64,000 nt of DNA from CAZYFH01 sp964646815 (GTDB lineage: Bacteria; Acidobacteriota; Vicinamibacteria; Vicinamibacterales; UBA8438): contig CAZYFH010000007.1 in the NCBI GenBank assembly GCA_964646815.1, positions 1 to 64,000 on the forward strand. The letters are read 5' to 3'. The notes beneath the pieces were generated by a model, which had not been told where the DNA came from, did no database searches, and was given only the letters and a program-made list of their open reading frames with translations. Shown here in pieces: positions 35,307 to 44,233 of this stretch (its first letter is position 1; the number at the start of each line of letters is the position of its first letter). The position numbers and the translations under genes are program-made.

Positions 35307-37190
35307 GTGACGCGTTCCACGAGATCGACGACCTTAGTCCTCGTCGCGCCGCTAGCGCTGCTTCTCGTCCAGTGCGGCGCGCCGGCCGAAACCGGGCCAG
35401 TAGATGAGACCGACACCGCAGCGGCTCCCAGCGGCGATTGGCCGATGTACCGCGGGAACCTGGCCGGGACAGGTCATTCGCCATTGACCGAGATTACGAC
35501 CGACAACGTCTCGACGCTGACGCGCGCTTGGAGCTACTCGCTTGAGCGGGCGGACCCGGACCCGGGCGGGCGAGGGCCCGTCTCTCAGGCGACGCCAATC
35601 GTCGTCGACGGTGTGATGTATCTGCCCGCGGCCGACCGTGTGGTCGCGCTTGAGCCCGCGACGGGTCAGGAGATCTGGCGCCACGCGCTCGCGGAGGGGA
35701 CTCCGTCACGGCGCGGCGTCGCCTACTGGCCGGGCGACGACGGGCTGTCGCCCCGCGTGATCTTCACGGCGGCACGACGTCTGATCGCGCTGGATGCGGC
35801 TACGGGCGAGCGGGTCAACGAATTTGGGGACGCTGGCGAGGTTGACATGTTGGTGCCATACAACTCGGTGCCGCTGGTCTACGGCAACGTCGTGGTTGTC
35901 GGGGCGAACACGCCGCCCGGCACGATTGGCGGCGTCGGCAACGCGCGGGCGTTCGACGCGCGCAGCGGCGCGAAGGTGTGGGAATTTAGCTCGGTGGCGC
36001 AGCCGGGCACGGTGGGTCACGATACGTGGGCCGGCGATAGCTGGCGGGACCGGCTTGGGGCCAATGCCTGGCCGTTCTTCTTCACGATGGACGAAGAGCG
36101 CAGTCTGCTGTATCTGCCGTTGGCATCGCCGATCCCGGGCGCCTATGGCGGCGACCGTGTTGGGGCGAATCTGTTCGGCAACTCAGTGGTCGCGGTGGAT
36201 GCTCAGACCGGTGAGTATCGGTGGCACTTCCAGACGATTCATCACGATCTGTGGGACGCCGACCCGCCCGCGCCGCCCGCGTTGTTCGACATTCCGCGAG
36301 ACGGTGGGGCGGTGCCGGCGCTCGGTGTGACGACGAAGTCGGGGTATCTCTACATCCTAAATCGCGAAACAGGTGAGCCTATTTACGGTGTCGAGGAGCG
36401 TCCGGTTGCGCAGAGCGACGTACCCGGTGAGGCAACGTTCGCAACACAGCCGATTCCGGTGAAGCCGCCGCCGATGGGCCGCGTGAGGTATGACCCGACT
36501 GATCTCGTCACCGCCGACGACACATCGGTGGAGCACGCCGAGGCATGCGCGGCGCTGGTCGAGTCGCTTGGCGAGGTCTACAATGCCGGCCCGTTCACTC
36601 CATGGATATATCGGGCGGAGGGGGCGCCGCCGCGGACAACGCTCAATTTCCCTGGCGGTGTGGGCGGTCCCAACTGGGGCGGCGTGGCGCACGATCCGAG
36701 CTCCGGCTATATTTTCGTCTTCTCGATGGACGTCGGCGCACTCGGGTGGATGGTGGCGGACGCCGACGGCGATCCGCTTCCGTACGAGAAGCAGGCGCCG
36801 AGACCCGCGAGTTTCGAGGTTCAGGTCGACGGGACGCGGATGCCGTGCCAGAAGCCGCCCTGGGGACAGCTCATCGCCGTCGATGCTGCGACTGGCGACA
36901 TTGCCTGGCAGCAGCCGCTCGGGACTACAGACCACCTCCCCGCGGCGAAGCAGAACACGGGACGACCGGGTCGCGCGGCCGCGATCGTAACGGCGTCCGG
37001 TTTGCTGTTCATCGCGTCGACGGACGACAACCGCCTTCGGGCGCTCGAAGCATCGACCGGCCGTGAGTTGTGGGCGGACCGGCTGGATCGGCGGGGAAAT
37101 GCCGACCCGATGACCTATCTCGGGGGTGACGGCCGGCAGTACGTGGCCGTTGCCGCGACCGACGCGGTGGTGACCTACCGGCTGCCATGA
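35307..37190 (+). CDS. Glucose-dehydrogenase-like PQQ quinoprotein, soluble or lipoprotein form (3)
   Basis: The protein has 627 residues from GTG 35307 (AGGAGG seven bases upstream). The leader LALLLVQCG resembles a lipobox, but Gln before the Cys is non-standard. The propeller resembles membrane glucose dehydrogenase without its N-terminal membrane helices: WPMYRGNLAGTGHSPL, QTIHHDLWDADPPAPP with the catalytic WD, GYLYILNRETG, GGVGGPNWGGVAHDP and the late RLRALEASTGRELW. It probably oxidises a sugar or polyol in the periplasm using PQQ. Its stop overlaps the tail of the convergent cysteine desulfurase remnant. Confidence 0.87.
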   Translation: MTRSTRSTTLVLVAPLALLLVQCGAPAETGPVDETDTAAAPSGDWPMYRGNLAGTGHSPLTEITTDNVSTLTRAWSYSLERADPDPGGRGPVSQATPIVVDGVMYLPAADRVVALEPATGQEIWRHALAEGTPSRRGVAYWPGDDGLSPRVIFTAARRLIALDAATGERVNEFGDAGEVDMLVPYNSVPLVYGNVVVVGANTPPGTIGGVGNARAFDARSGAKVWEFSSVAQPGTVGHDTWAGDSWRDRLGANAWPFFFTMDEERSLLYLPLASPIPGAYGGDRVGANLFGNSVVAVDAQTGEYRWHFQTIHHDLWDADPPAPPALFDIPRDGGAVPALGVTTKSGYLYILNRETGEPIYGVEERPVAQSDVPGEATFATQPIPVKPPPMGRVRYDPTDLVTADDTSVEHAEACAALVESLGEVYNAGPFTPWIYRAEGAPPRTTLNFPGGVGGPNWGGVAHDPSSGYIFVFSMDVGALGWMVADADGDPLPYEKQAPRPASFEVQVDGTRMPCQKPPWGQLIAVDAATGDIAWQQPLGTTDHLPAAKQNTGRPGRAAAIVTASGLLFIASTDDNRLRALEASTGRELWADRLDRRGNADPMTYLGGDGRQYVAVAATDAVVTYRLP

Positions 37191-38291
37191 GGCGGCCACG
37201 TCGGTACCGCCGCTTTCAGGAGATCGACCACGCGGTAGATCGCCTCTCGCGTCGTCGTCCGTCCGATCGAGAAACGAATCGCACCGAGGCCAACGGTCAG
37301 CTTACACGCATGGCCCGGAGTACGGGTTACATGACGTCTGATCTGCTGTGACAGGCGGATCCCGTTGACGCCGAGACCCCCATTTGAGGCGCACGTGGAT
37401 GTCTTGCGTGTGATGTCCAGGGAAGCTCACGTTCAACGTGTTCGGCAGGCAACGGCTGCTGTGGCCGTTGCGCACGACCGGAGACCCAAACGAGTCGTGG
37501 GACGGGTTCCAGAAGTAGGTCGTCAGCTCGGCGAGCTGGCACGCGGCGCCGAGGCCGACCGCGAGTAGCGCGCTCTCCGCCTCCGTCCGTCGCCCGCCTT
37601 CGTGTGCAGCCCCCTGAACGATCGGCTCCAGGTCCAGCCCGCTCCTCACGTACAGCGAGCCGACCCCTCTTGGTGCGCAGCACTTGCGACGGGCAACGCT
37701 CAGCAGATCGACACCGAGGTCGTCGACACGTGTTGCGATCGTCCCGATCATCGCCGCGGTGTCGGTGTGAAACGGAATGCCTCGGTCGGTCGTGATGGCG
37801 CCGATCTCGGCAATCGGTAGGACGGTGTCGACCTCGTTGTTTGCGTGCATCACGCTGACGAGCGTAGTCTCAGCGGTGAGGGTGTCGCGGACTTGGGTCG
37901 GGTCGACTAGGCCGGTGGAGTCGACCGGAAGCCGTGTCATGCGAGCGCCGAGCGCTTCGAGGAAGCGGCACAGGGTCAGGATCGCGGGGTGTTCGATCTG
38001 GGTCGTGACGATGTGCGGAGCACCGACCGTCGCTCGCCGACTGAAGAAGCCCCCTTTGAGAACGGCGTTGTTGGCCTCGCTCCCACCGCTCGTGAAGACA
38101 ACCTCGTCCGTCGACGCACTGAGGAGCACCACCACGTCGGTTCGCGCGTCCTCGAGCGCTTACCGCGCCGGGGTTCCGGCCCAGTGCGGGCTTGATCGTT
38201 TCCCGGACTCGGCGGTGAGGAACGGCGCCATGGCCGTTCGGACCTCCCGCGTGATCGGCGTGCTCGCGTTGAAATCGGGATGTATTCTCAT
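37175..38291 (-). pseudogene. Cysteine desulfurase (NifS/IscS family), inactivated
   Basis: Read on the minus strand, ATG 38291 opens HPDFNASTPI and AMAPFLTAESG, a NifS-like start. TAA at 38160-38162 then stops the frame after HWAGTPAR. The same frame continues with VFTSGGSEANNAVL, HANNEVDTVLP, HTDTAA (the usual Gln is lost), LLSVARRKCCAPRGVGS (the PLP lysine is kept but the preceding His is Arg) and LPNTLNVSF. Around 37300-37390 the frame shifts, and the family C-terminus LGAIRFSIGRTTT continues in another frame to a stop near 37175. The active-site Cys loop is not intact. ATG overlaps the beta-subunit stop (ATGA), so it was once the last gene of that operon. Confidence 0.8.
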
Positions 38292-39379
38292 CCGAGCAGC
38301 GTGACCAAGGTGAGCAGCACCCCGCCCGCGATCACCGACCCCAGCTGACCTGCCGTGTTGGCTCCCATCGCGTGCATAAGCACGTGATTTGTGAAGTCCT
38401 CTTCCTGTGCGACCTTCTGGACGAGCCGCCCACTCATGGGGAACGCGCTGATGCCGGCTGCTCCGACGAGCGGGTTGATCTTGCCTTTTGTCGCGATGGC
38501 CAGCACCTTGCCAAAGATGACGCCGGCGATGGTGTCGAGCGCGAACGCGCCGAGGCCGAGCAGTAGGATGGCCAGCGTCTGAGGCCTGAGAAAGACGTCC
38601 GCTTGCATCAGGCTGCCGATGGTGAGGGCGAGAAATAGCGTCGAGAGGTTCGCGAGCTCGTTGGACGCGGACTTCGAGAGTTGCGGCACCACACCGGATT
38701 CCTTTAGCAAATTGCCAAACATCAAAGTCGCTACGAGCGGCGCTGATTCCGGCACCAGAATGCCGACCGCCAGCGTCACGACGATTGGAAAGGCAATCAC
38801 TGCAGTCCGGCCGACGGGGCGCGGCGCGTATTCCATGCGAATCCGTCGCTCCGCGCGCGTGGTCAGGAGTCGCATGATCGGAGGCTGGATGATCGGCACG
38901 AGGCTCATGTAGGAATACGCCGTGACCGCGATCGGTGCGAGCAACTCCGGTGCAAGCAGCGATGAGACGTAGATGCTGGTCGGGCCGTCGATGGCGCCGA
39001 TCACCGCAATCGAGGCGGCCTGATTCAGCGGGAAACCCAGGAGCGTGGCCAGGATGAGGGTCGCGAAGATGCCGAGCTGACCTGCCGCTCCCAGAATGGC
39101 GAAGATGGGCTGCGACAACAGAGGTCGGAAGTCCATCATGGCGCCAATACCGATGAAGATGAAGAGCGGGAACAGCTCTGTTTGAATGCCGAACTCATTA
39201 AGAATGTAGAGCATCCCGCCCGGGTGATTGAGTGGAGAATTGGGCAGGTTACCGAGAAGCACCCCGAACCCGATCGGGAGCAGGAGTGTCGGCTCGTATT
39301 CCTTGACGATCGCGAAATAGAGGAGCAGCCCGCCGACCGCGAACATCAAGAGCGCTTCCGGACTGATCGTGGGAATCAT
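38288..39379 (-). CDS. oadB: Sodium-translocating acyl-CoA decarboxylase, beta subunit
   Basis: This 363-residue protein is almost entirely membrane-embedded, with about nine hydrophobic helices. It shows OadB/GcdB/MmdB signatures: LLPIGFGVLLGNLP, FPLFIFIGIGAMMDF, AIDGPTSIYVSS with the conserved Asp region, and the late GKINPLVGAAGISAFPMSGR and QEEDFTNHVLMHAMGANTAGQ. It couples decarboxylation of carboxybiotin to export of two sodium ions. It is encoded after carboxyltransferase, gamma and biotin-carrier genes on the same strand, completing the pump. The stop overlaps the start of the broken cysteine desulfurase gene. Confidence 0.93.
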   Translation of the reverse strand: MIPTISPEALLMFAVGGLLLYFAIVKEYEPTLLLPIGFGVLLGNLPNSPLNHPGGMLYILNEFGIQTELFPLFIFIGIGAMMDFRPLLSQPIFAILGAAGQLGIFATLILATLLGFPLNQAASIAVIGAIDGPTSIYVSSLLAPELLAPIAVTAYSYMSLVPIIQPPIMRLLTTRAERRIRMEYAPRPVGRTAVIAFPIVVTLAVGILVPESAPLVATLMFGNLLKESGVVPQLSKSASNELANLSTLFLALTIGSLMQADVFLRPQTLAILLLGLGAFALDTIAGVIFGKVLAIATKGKINPLVGAAGISAFPMSGRLVQKVAQEEDFTNHVLMHAMGANTAGQLGSVIAGGVLLTLVTLLG

Positions 39380-39424
39380 GGGACCGAGCAGGGTGCGGGG
39401 TCGGAAAGACGGTCGTGGAGCGTT

Positions 39425-39877
39425 CTAGGTCGGGGCAAAGGTGACGAGAGGGTGACCCTGGACGACATGCTCGCCTTCGGTGACGTGGATCGTCGCAATC
39501 GTGCCCGCCCACGGCGCGCGCATCACGTTGAACATCTTCATCGCCTCGATCGTGAGCAGTTCGTCGCCACGCTGGACGGCCTGTCCGACGGAGGCGACCA
39601 CCGACGCGATGACGCCCGGCATCGGTGCCATCAGCGCTTGCGTGTCGGTGACGATCGGTGCAGCCGTGACCGGCGCCTCGTCCGTTGGCGGCGCGAGGTC
39701 AGGTTCCATCCCGTCGCCGGGCCGCGGCACCGATGCGTCGGTCTGGGCGCTGCTTGCCGGCTTAACGTCGACCGAATACGCGTCGCCCGACAGCCGCGCC
39801 GTCACGGGGCGTGCCCTCGGGTCGTCGATCTCGATGTCGTAGATGCGGCCGTCGACCGTGATTCGATACCGCTTCAC
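39425..39877 (-). CDS. Biotin carboxyl carrier subunit of the sodium-pumping decarboxylase
   Basis: The protein has 150 residues from GTG 39877, chosen because GTGA overlaps the gamma-like gene stop and gives the family start KRYRITVDGRIYDIEI; an in-frame ATG at 39961 only adds an unlike leader. A proline- and alanine-rich linker at about residues 50-75 leads to a biotinyl domain with PMPGVIASV and EAMKMFN, whose lysine is biotinylated. It shuttles the carboxyl group from the carboxyltransferase to the membrane beta subunit. The beta gene follows after 45 bases. Confidence 0.9.
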   Translation of the reverse strand: MKRYRITVDGRIYDIEIDDPRARPVTARLSGDAYSVDVKPASSAQTDASVPRPGDGMEPDLAPPTDEAPVTAAPIVTDTQALMAPMPGVIASVVASVGQAVQRGDELLTIEAMKMFNVMRAPWAGTIATIHVTEGEHVVQGHPLVTFAPT

Positions 39878-40287
39878 GTCCCTGACCCCCGAATCGGGTT
39901 GCGCGCCCGTGCGCGAGAGCGTGACTGATTCAGCCTCCGGGCGCGCTGCAGGCGCTGCCACGCGGGCGGTGCCTCACCCTCGCCCACCGCCACGCGTCCG
40001 CGTTCGGCGCACGCCACCGCCACTGCGACCGCAACCGCAACCGCGCGATGCTGCCGGTCACGCTCCTCGTCCTCTTGGGCGGCCTGCCCTGCCGCGGTCG
40101 CGTCAGCCGTCGCGAGGGTGGCCGAGGCGTTCGATACGGGCGGTTCGTTCGCCGGTGCGGCCGGCCGGGCAAATGGTCCGGGGGTTGTGAGGAGGTACAG
40201 CAGCCCGATCAGACCCGCGAACGCCGCAAAGAGCAGCGTCGCCCCGACGGCGGCAATCTCGAGCACTGTTGCGAGCTGTGGTGACAT
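39874..40287 (-). CDS. OadG-like gamma subunit, single membrane span
   Basis: This 137-residue protein has one N-terminal membrane helix (IAAVGATLLFAAFAGLIGLLYLL), then a proline/alanine-rich stretch and a basic tail. Size, topology and position between carboxyltransferase and biotin carrier match the gamma subunit (OadG/MmdD) that anchors the decarboxylase complex to the membrane. The AVAVAVAVAVAC run around residue 90 is low complexity. It overlaps the carrier gene by four bases and starts 11 bases after the carboxyltransferase stop. Sequence identity with known gamma chains is weak, as is usual in this family. Confidence 0.72.
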   Translation of the reverse strand: MSPQLATVLEIAAVGATLLFAAFAGLIGLLYLLTTPGPFARPAAPANEPPVSNASATLATADATAAGQAAQEDEERDRQHRAVAVAVAVAVACAERGRVAVGEGEAPPAWQRLQRARRLNQSRSRARARNPIRGSGT

Positions 40288-40298
40288 CCGCAGGGCGT

Positions 40299-42176
40299 CT
40301 AGAGCGGCATGGTGCCGTGTTTCTTCGGCAGCGACGTCGCTTGTTTGTCTTTCAGGAATTCAAGCGCGGCAATCACGCGGCTCCTGGTCTCGCGGGGGTA
40401 GATCACGTCGTCGAGATGTCCGGACGCCGCCGCAACGAACGGCGAATTGAATTGCTTCTTGAACTCGTCCTCGAGGCGACCGCGCTCCGCGTCGCGGTCG
40501 CGCGCGTCGAGAGAGGCCAACTGGCGCGCGTACAGGATGCTGACTGCGCCCTTCGACCCCATGACGGCGATCTCGGCCGTGGGCCAGGCGAGGCAAAGGT
40601 CGGTGCGGATCATCCGGCTGCTCATGACGATGTAGGCGCCGCCATAGGCCTTGCGGAGAACGATCGAGATCTTCGGGACGCTGGCTTCCGCGTACGCGTA
40701 GACCACCTTCGCGCCGTGACGGATGATCCCCTGATGTTCCTGGCCGGCACCGGGCAGAAATCCAGGACAGTCGACGAGCGTCACGATCGGGATGTTGAAG
40801 GCGTCGGCGAAGCGGATGAACCGCGCGATCTTGTCGGAGGCATCGATGTCGAGCACCCCGGCGAGATAGGCCGGCTGGTTGGCCACGAACGCCACGACGC
40901 GACCCGCCATTCGTGCGAGCCCGACCACGGCGTTCTGTGCGAACGCGCCGTGCACCTCGAAAAACGACTCCCGGTCGGCGATCAGTCGGATGGCGTGCCG
41001 GACGTCGTAGGCCACCTCAGCGGAGTCTGGCATCAGGTCATCCAGGTCCTCCACGGCGGGGTCGAGGTCGTCATCGGGCGCGATGGCCGGTGGGTCATCT
41101 GCGTTGTTCGATGGGAGGTAGCTCAGCAGCCGCCGTGCCACGTGAAACGCCGACTCCTCATCGTCGGCGACGAAATGTGCAACGCCCGAACGGGCCGCGT
41201 GAACCTCTGCCCCGCCCAACGTCTCAACGTCCACTTCCTCTCCGGTCACGGTGCGGATCACATCCGGTCCCGTGATGAACATGTAGCTGGTGGCACGCGC
41301 CATGATGACGAAGTCGGTCAGGCCGGGCGAATAAACCGCACCGCCCGCGCAAGGGCCGAGCATCAGGCTGATCTGCGGGACCACACCGCTCGCCTGCGTG
41401 TTGCGCCAGAAGAGGTCGCCGAATCCGGCGAGACTCCACACGCCTTCCTGAATCCGCGCGCCCACGGAGTCGAACAGCGCGACGATGGGCACGCCGGCGG
41501 CCGTAGCCGTTTCGAGGAGGCGACCCACCTTCTGGGCCTGGATTTCCGAGAATGATCCTCCGAGGACGGTAAAGTCCTGCGCGAAGAGGGCGACGCGGCG
41601 ACCATCGATCAGGCCGAAACCGGTCACCACGCCGTCACCGGCGAACCGTTGTTGCTCGAGCCCCAGTCCCGAATGCCGATGCTCGACGTAGGGACCGAGC
41701 TCCTCGAACGATTCGGCATCGAGGATCTGGTCGATGCGTTCTCGCGCGGTGAACTTTCCACGTGCGTGTTGCGCGTCGATGCGCTCCTGGCCACCGCCGA
41801 GCGTCGCCGCCGCGCGCCGCGCGGAGAGCACCTCCGACGGCTCGTTGGAGCCGTCGCTGGCTGGTGCCGTCGGGGTGCTCGCCGCCTCAAGCGACCCGGC
41901 CTCCGCTGTGTCGGCCGCGAAGTCGCCGGGCGACAGCTTGTCCTGCCGCTTCTTGCGCGTCGAGCGCCGCCGCCTCAGCAGTCGAAGGGCCGCAAACACG
42001 GCCGCACCCGTGACGGTAGTGGTGACCGCGCGCTTCTCGGCCGATGATGTGAGCGGAAGTCCCAATCGCCCTTGCGGGCTGGCGTCCGGCGACGTGCCGT
42101 GCTCCGAGTCGTCCGCTGGGGCGTCGGTGCCCTCCGGTCTGTCGCTTGGTTGCTGGGAATCCATCGGTGCTGACAT
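40299..42176 (-). CDS. Acyl-CoA decarboxylase carboxyltransferase (alpha subunit) with N-terminal membrane-like extension
   Basis: This 625-residue protein has, from about residue 120, the crotonase-fold carboxyltransferase of methylmalonyl-/glutaconyl-CoA decarboxylases and propionyl-CoA carboxylase beta chains: ARGKFTARERIDQIL, DSVGARIQEGVWSL, GPCAGGAVYSPG, TGPDVIRTVTGEEV, VDCPGFLPGAGQEHQG and KAYGGAYIVM. It transfers the acyl-CoA carboxyl to biotin. Unusually, the first 115 residues form an acidic Ser/Pro-rich leader, then a hydrophobic stretch (TTTVTGAAVFAALRLL) and a strongly basic RRRRSTRKKR, like a membrane anchor with stop-transfer. It is first in the decarboxylase operon. Confidence 0.9.
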   Translation of the reverse strand: MSAPMDSQQPSDRPEGTDAPADDSEHGTSPDASPQGRLGLPLTSSAEKRAVTTTVTGAAVFAALRLLRRRRSTRKKRQDKLSPGDFAADTAEAGSLEAASTPTAPASDGSNEPSEVLSARRAAATLGGGQERIDAQHARGKFTARERIDQILDAESFEELGPYVEHRHSGLGLEQQRFAGDGVVTGFGLIDGRRVALFAQDFTVLGGSFSEIQAQKVGRLLETATAAGVPIVALFDSVGARIQEGVWSLAGFGDLFWRNTQASGVVPQISLMLGPCAGGAVYSPGLTDFVIMARATSYMFITGPDVIRTVTGEEVDVETLGGAEVHAARSGVAHFVADDEESAFHVARRLLSYLPSNNADDPPAIAPDDDLDPAVEDLDDLMPDSAEVAYDVRHAIRLIADRESFFEVHGAFAQNAVVGLARMAGRVVAFVANQPAYLAGVLDIDASDKIARFIRFADAFNIPIVTLVDCPGFLPGAGQEHQGIIRHGAKVVYAYAEASVPKISIVLRKAYGGAYIVMSSRMIRTDLCLAWPTAEIAVMGSKGAVSILYARQLASLDARDRDAERGRLEDEFKKQFNSPFVAAASGHLDDVIYPRETRSRVIAALEFLKDKQATSLPKKHGTMPL

Positions 42177-42185
42177 ACGTTTAGC

Positions 42186-43106
42186 CTACTCCCGAATCTC
42201 CACGCGTGCCATGACGGGATAGTGGTCGGAGGGATAGCGTCCGTCCGCGTTGTGGAGGATTGTCTCGACGGAGCGGACACCGAGCGGGCCCGCGACGAGG
42301 ATCCAGTCGATTCGTCCCTCGTGTGCCTCCTCCGGTGGTCGAAAATCGTTGGACGTGCGGGGCGGGCCGCGGCGCTCATCGGCAACGACCCACGCGTCGC
42401 GCAATCCCTCGGCGGTCGCGGCTTGCCAGGTGTCGCTCGCCTCTGCGACCGCGTTGAAGTCGCCCGTGACGAAGACCGCGCTCCCTGGCGGGAGCGCCGA
42501 TACGCGGGCGGTGATCATTCGGGCGGACTCGACCTGCCGGGGTCCACGCCGGAGCGTGAGATGGGTGTTGAAGACAAAAACAAGGCGCCCTGATCGACGG
42601 TGGTAGAACCGGGCCCACGTGACGATCCGAGAGACGCGGCGGCGCCAACCGGTGCCGGTCGGCCCGTCCGGTGTCGCGGAAAGCCAGAAGTTGCCCGACT
42701 CAATTGGGCTCAGCTCGGCATGCCTGTAGAAGATGGGCGTGTACTCGCTGAGGCCCTCGCCGCCGTTGAGCCCGCGGTCGACCCCAAGCCATCGGTAGTC
42801 CGGCAACGACGCGGCGAGGTATTCGATTTGCTCGTGAATGACTTCCTGCAGACCAGCGACATCGGGGCCGAACCGCTCGATCGTTTCTGCGACAAGGGTT
42901 TTCCGGTGCCGCCAGGCGTTGTCGCCGTCGCTCGTGTTCGCCGTGCGGATGTTGAATGTCATGACGCCAAGCGTCGTCGGAACGGCGGCGGGGGCGCCAA
43001 CCATGATGAGCAGCAGGAGGAGAGACAACGCGGGGGCAGCGCCTGCGCACGTCGTGGTGCGCGCGCGTTCCTCGTACAGACTGCTGCGCTGGGGGCCTCT
43101 CGCCAT
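42186..43106 (-). CDS. Endonuclease/exonuclease/phosphatase-fold secreted protein
   Basis: This 306-residue protein has an N-terminal hydrophobic segment (ALSLLLLLIMVGAPAAV), then the EEP fold: MTFNIRTA with the metal-binding Asn, AGLQEV with the catalytic Glu, FNTHLT, VTGDFNA with Asp/Asn, and the terminal SDHYPV with the catalytic His. The IDWIL motif precedes it. Secreted or membrane-tethered EEP proteins can be phosphodiesterases, sphingomyelinase-like enzymes or nucleases. The substrate is not evident. It ends 10 bases before the decarboxylase alpha start on the same strand, so it may be transcribed with that operon. Confidence 0.88.
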   Translation of the reverse strand: MARGPQRSSLYEERARTTTCAGAAPALSLLLLLIMVGAPAAVPTTLGVMTFNIRTANTSDGDNAWRHRKTLVAETIERFGPDVAGLQEVIHEQIEYLAASLPDYRWLGVDRGLNGGEGLSEYTPIFYRHAELSPIESGNFWLSATPDGPTGTGWRRRVSRIVTWARFYHRRSGRLVFVFNTHLTLRRGPRQVESARMITARVSALPPGSAVFVTGDFNAVAEASDTWQAATAEGLRDAWVVADERRGPPRTSNDFRPPEEAHEGRIDWILVAGPLGVRSVETILHNADGRYPSDHYPVMARVEIRE

Positions 43107-43194
43107 TGCACAAGTCTACAGGCCAAATCGGAACACTCGGCGGCATCATTGAGCGATAATGTTTACGGCTTCGTTCGGTAGAGGAGGGCGGGAT

Positions 43195-44223
43195 ATGCGC
43201 ACTCACGGGTTGCGACGATTGATCGGCCTGGTGACGGCGGCGGTTGCGGTGGCGTGGCCTGCCGTGGCTCCCGTAGCCGGTCAAGGGGCGTCGGGAACGA
43301 ACGAGGCCCAGTCTCGGGCGCCCTACACGGTCCCGCGCACGCCGGACGGGCACCCCGATCTCCAGGGGTTCTGGACGAACCAGACCTACACACCCCTCGA
43401 GCGGCCGGATGGCGTCACGAAGCCGTTCTATACCGAGGAGGAAGCCGCCGCGATCGAACAAGGGCGGGCAGAACGTGAGACGGCGCAAACCGAGCCCGGC
43501 ACGATTCCCGACGTGCACTATGACTTCACTCAGTTCGGACTCGACCGCAGTCAGTCGACATTCGCACGCAATCTTCGTACGTCGCTGATCGTTGATCCGC
43601 CGAACGGAAAACTGCCGCCCGTGACCGCGGAGGGGCTGCGCCGAGCGGCCAACCTCGCGGCCGCACGCGCGGGCATCGGACGGTGGGACTCCGCGGAGTC
43701 CAATCAGCTCGACGACCGGTGCGTAATCATGCGGGGCGCCGGCCCGCCGATGCTCAACGCGGGTTACAACAGCAATTACCACATCGTGCAGAACCGTGAT
43801 CACGTGATGATCCTCGTCGAGATGATTCATGACGCACGCATTATCCCGCTAGACGGACGCGAGGCGCCTCCGGAGAACGCACGCCAGTGGATGGGGATGT
43901 CGCGCGGCCGCTGGGAGGGCGAGACGCTTGTCGTCGAGACGACCAACCTCAATGGCAAGAACCCGCTGAACGGATCGAGCGACGCGATGCGCGTGACGGA
44001 ACGGTTCACGCGCGTTGCTGACGGTACGATCGTCTACCGATTCACGGTCGAGGACGAAGCGACTTGGGCGACACCGTGGAGCGCGGAAATGCCGATGAAG
44101 CGAACAGTCGGTCCGCTCTTCGAGCACGCGTGCCACGAGGGGAACTACGGGCTCTACAACACCCTGGTCGGGGCGCGGCTCGAAGAGCAACGGGCTGCCG
44201 AGCAAACCAAGGACGCGCGATAG
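43195..44223 (+). CDS. Secreted hypothetical protein, PRTPDGHPDLQGFW family (copy 4)
   Basis: The protein has 342 residues from ATG 43195 (GAGGAGGG six bases upstream), with a signal peptide ending near VAGQ. Family landmarks are VPRTPDGHPDLQGFW, TPLERPDGVTKPF, VDPPNGKLPPV, YNSNYHIVQNRDHV, RIIPLDGREAP, WMGMSRGRWEGETLVVETTNL, EDEATWATPW and HACHEGNYG. A second distinctive segment, DDRCVIMRGAGPP, replaces the shorter loops of other copies. It heads a run of three same-strand genes (another family member, then DUF6152) with short gaps of 10 and 35 bases, probably one operon. Confidence 0.86.
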   Translation: MRTHGLRRLIGLVTAAVAVAWPAVAPVAGQGASGTNEAQSRAPYTVPRTPDGHPDLQGFWTNQTYTPLERPDGVTKPFYTEEEAAAIEQGRAERETAQTEPGTIPDVHYDFTQFGLDRSQSTFARNLRTSLIVDPPNGKLPPVTAEGLRRAANLAAARAGIGRWDSAESNQLDDRCVIMRGAGPPMLNAGYNSNYHIVQNRDHVMILVEMIHDARIIPLDGREAPPENARQWMGMSRGRWEGETLVVETTNLNGKNPLNGSSDAMRVTERFTRVADGTIVYRFTVEDEATWATPWSAEMPMKRTVGPLFEHACHEGNYGLYNTLVGARLEEQRAAEQTKDAR

Positions 44224-44233
44224 GAGGCCGCCG

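Noticed and set aside
35158..35484. N-terminal extension of quinoprotein 2 to an ATG at 35484
   Set aside because: The extra 109 codons are arginine-rich, overlap the divergent gene's start, and hide a strong AGGAGG and signal peptide at 35157.
40269..41555. Plus-strand open frame of 428 codons opposite the carboxyltransferase
   Set aside because: It is an antisense shadow. The composition is D/R/H-rich and no motif is present, while the minus strand encodes a textbook carboxyltransferase.
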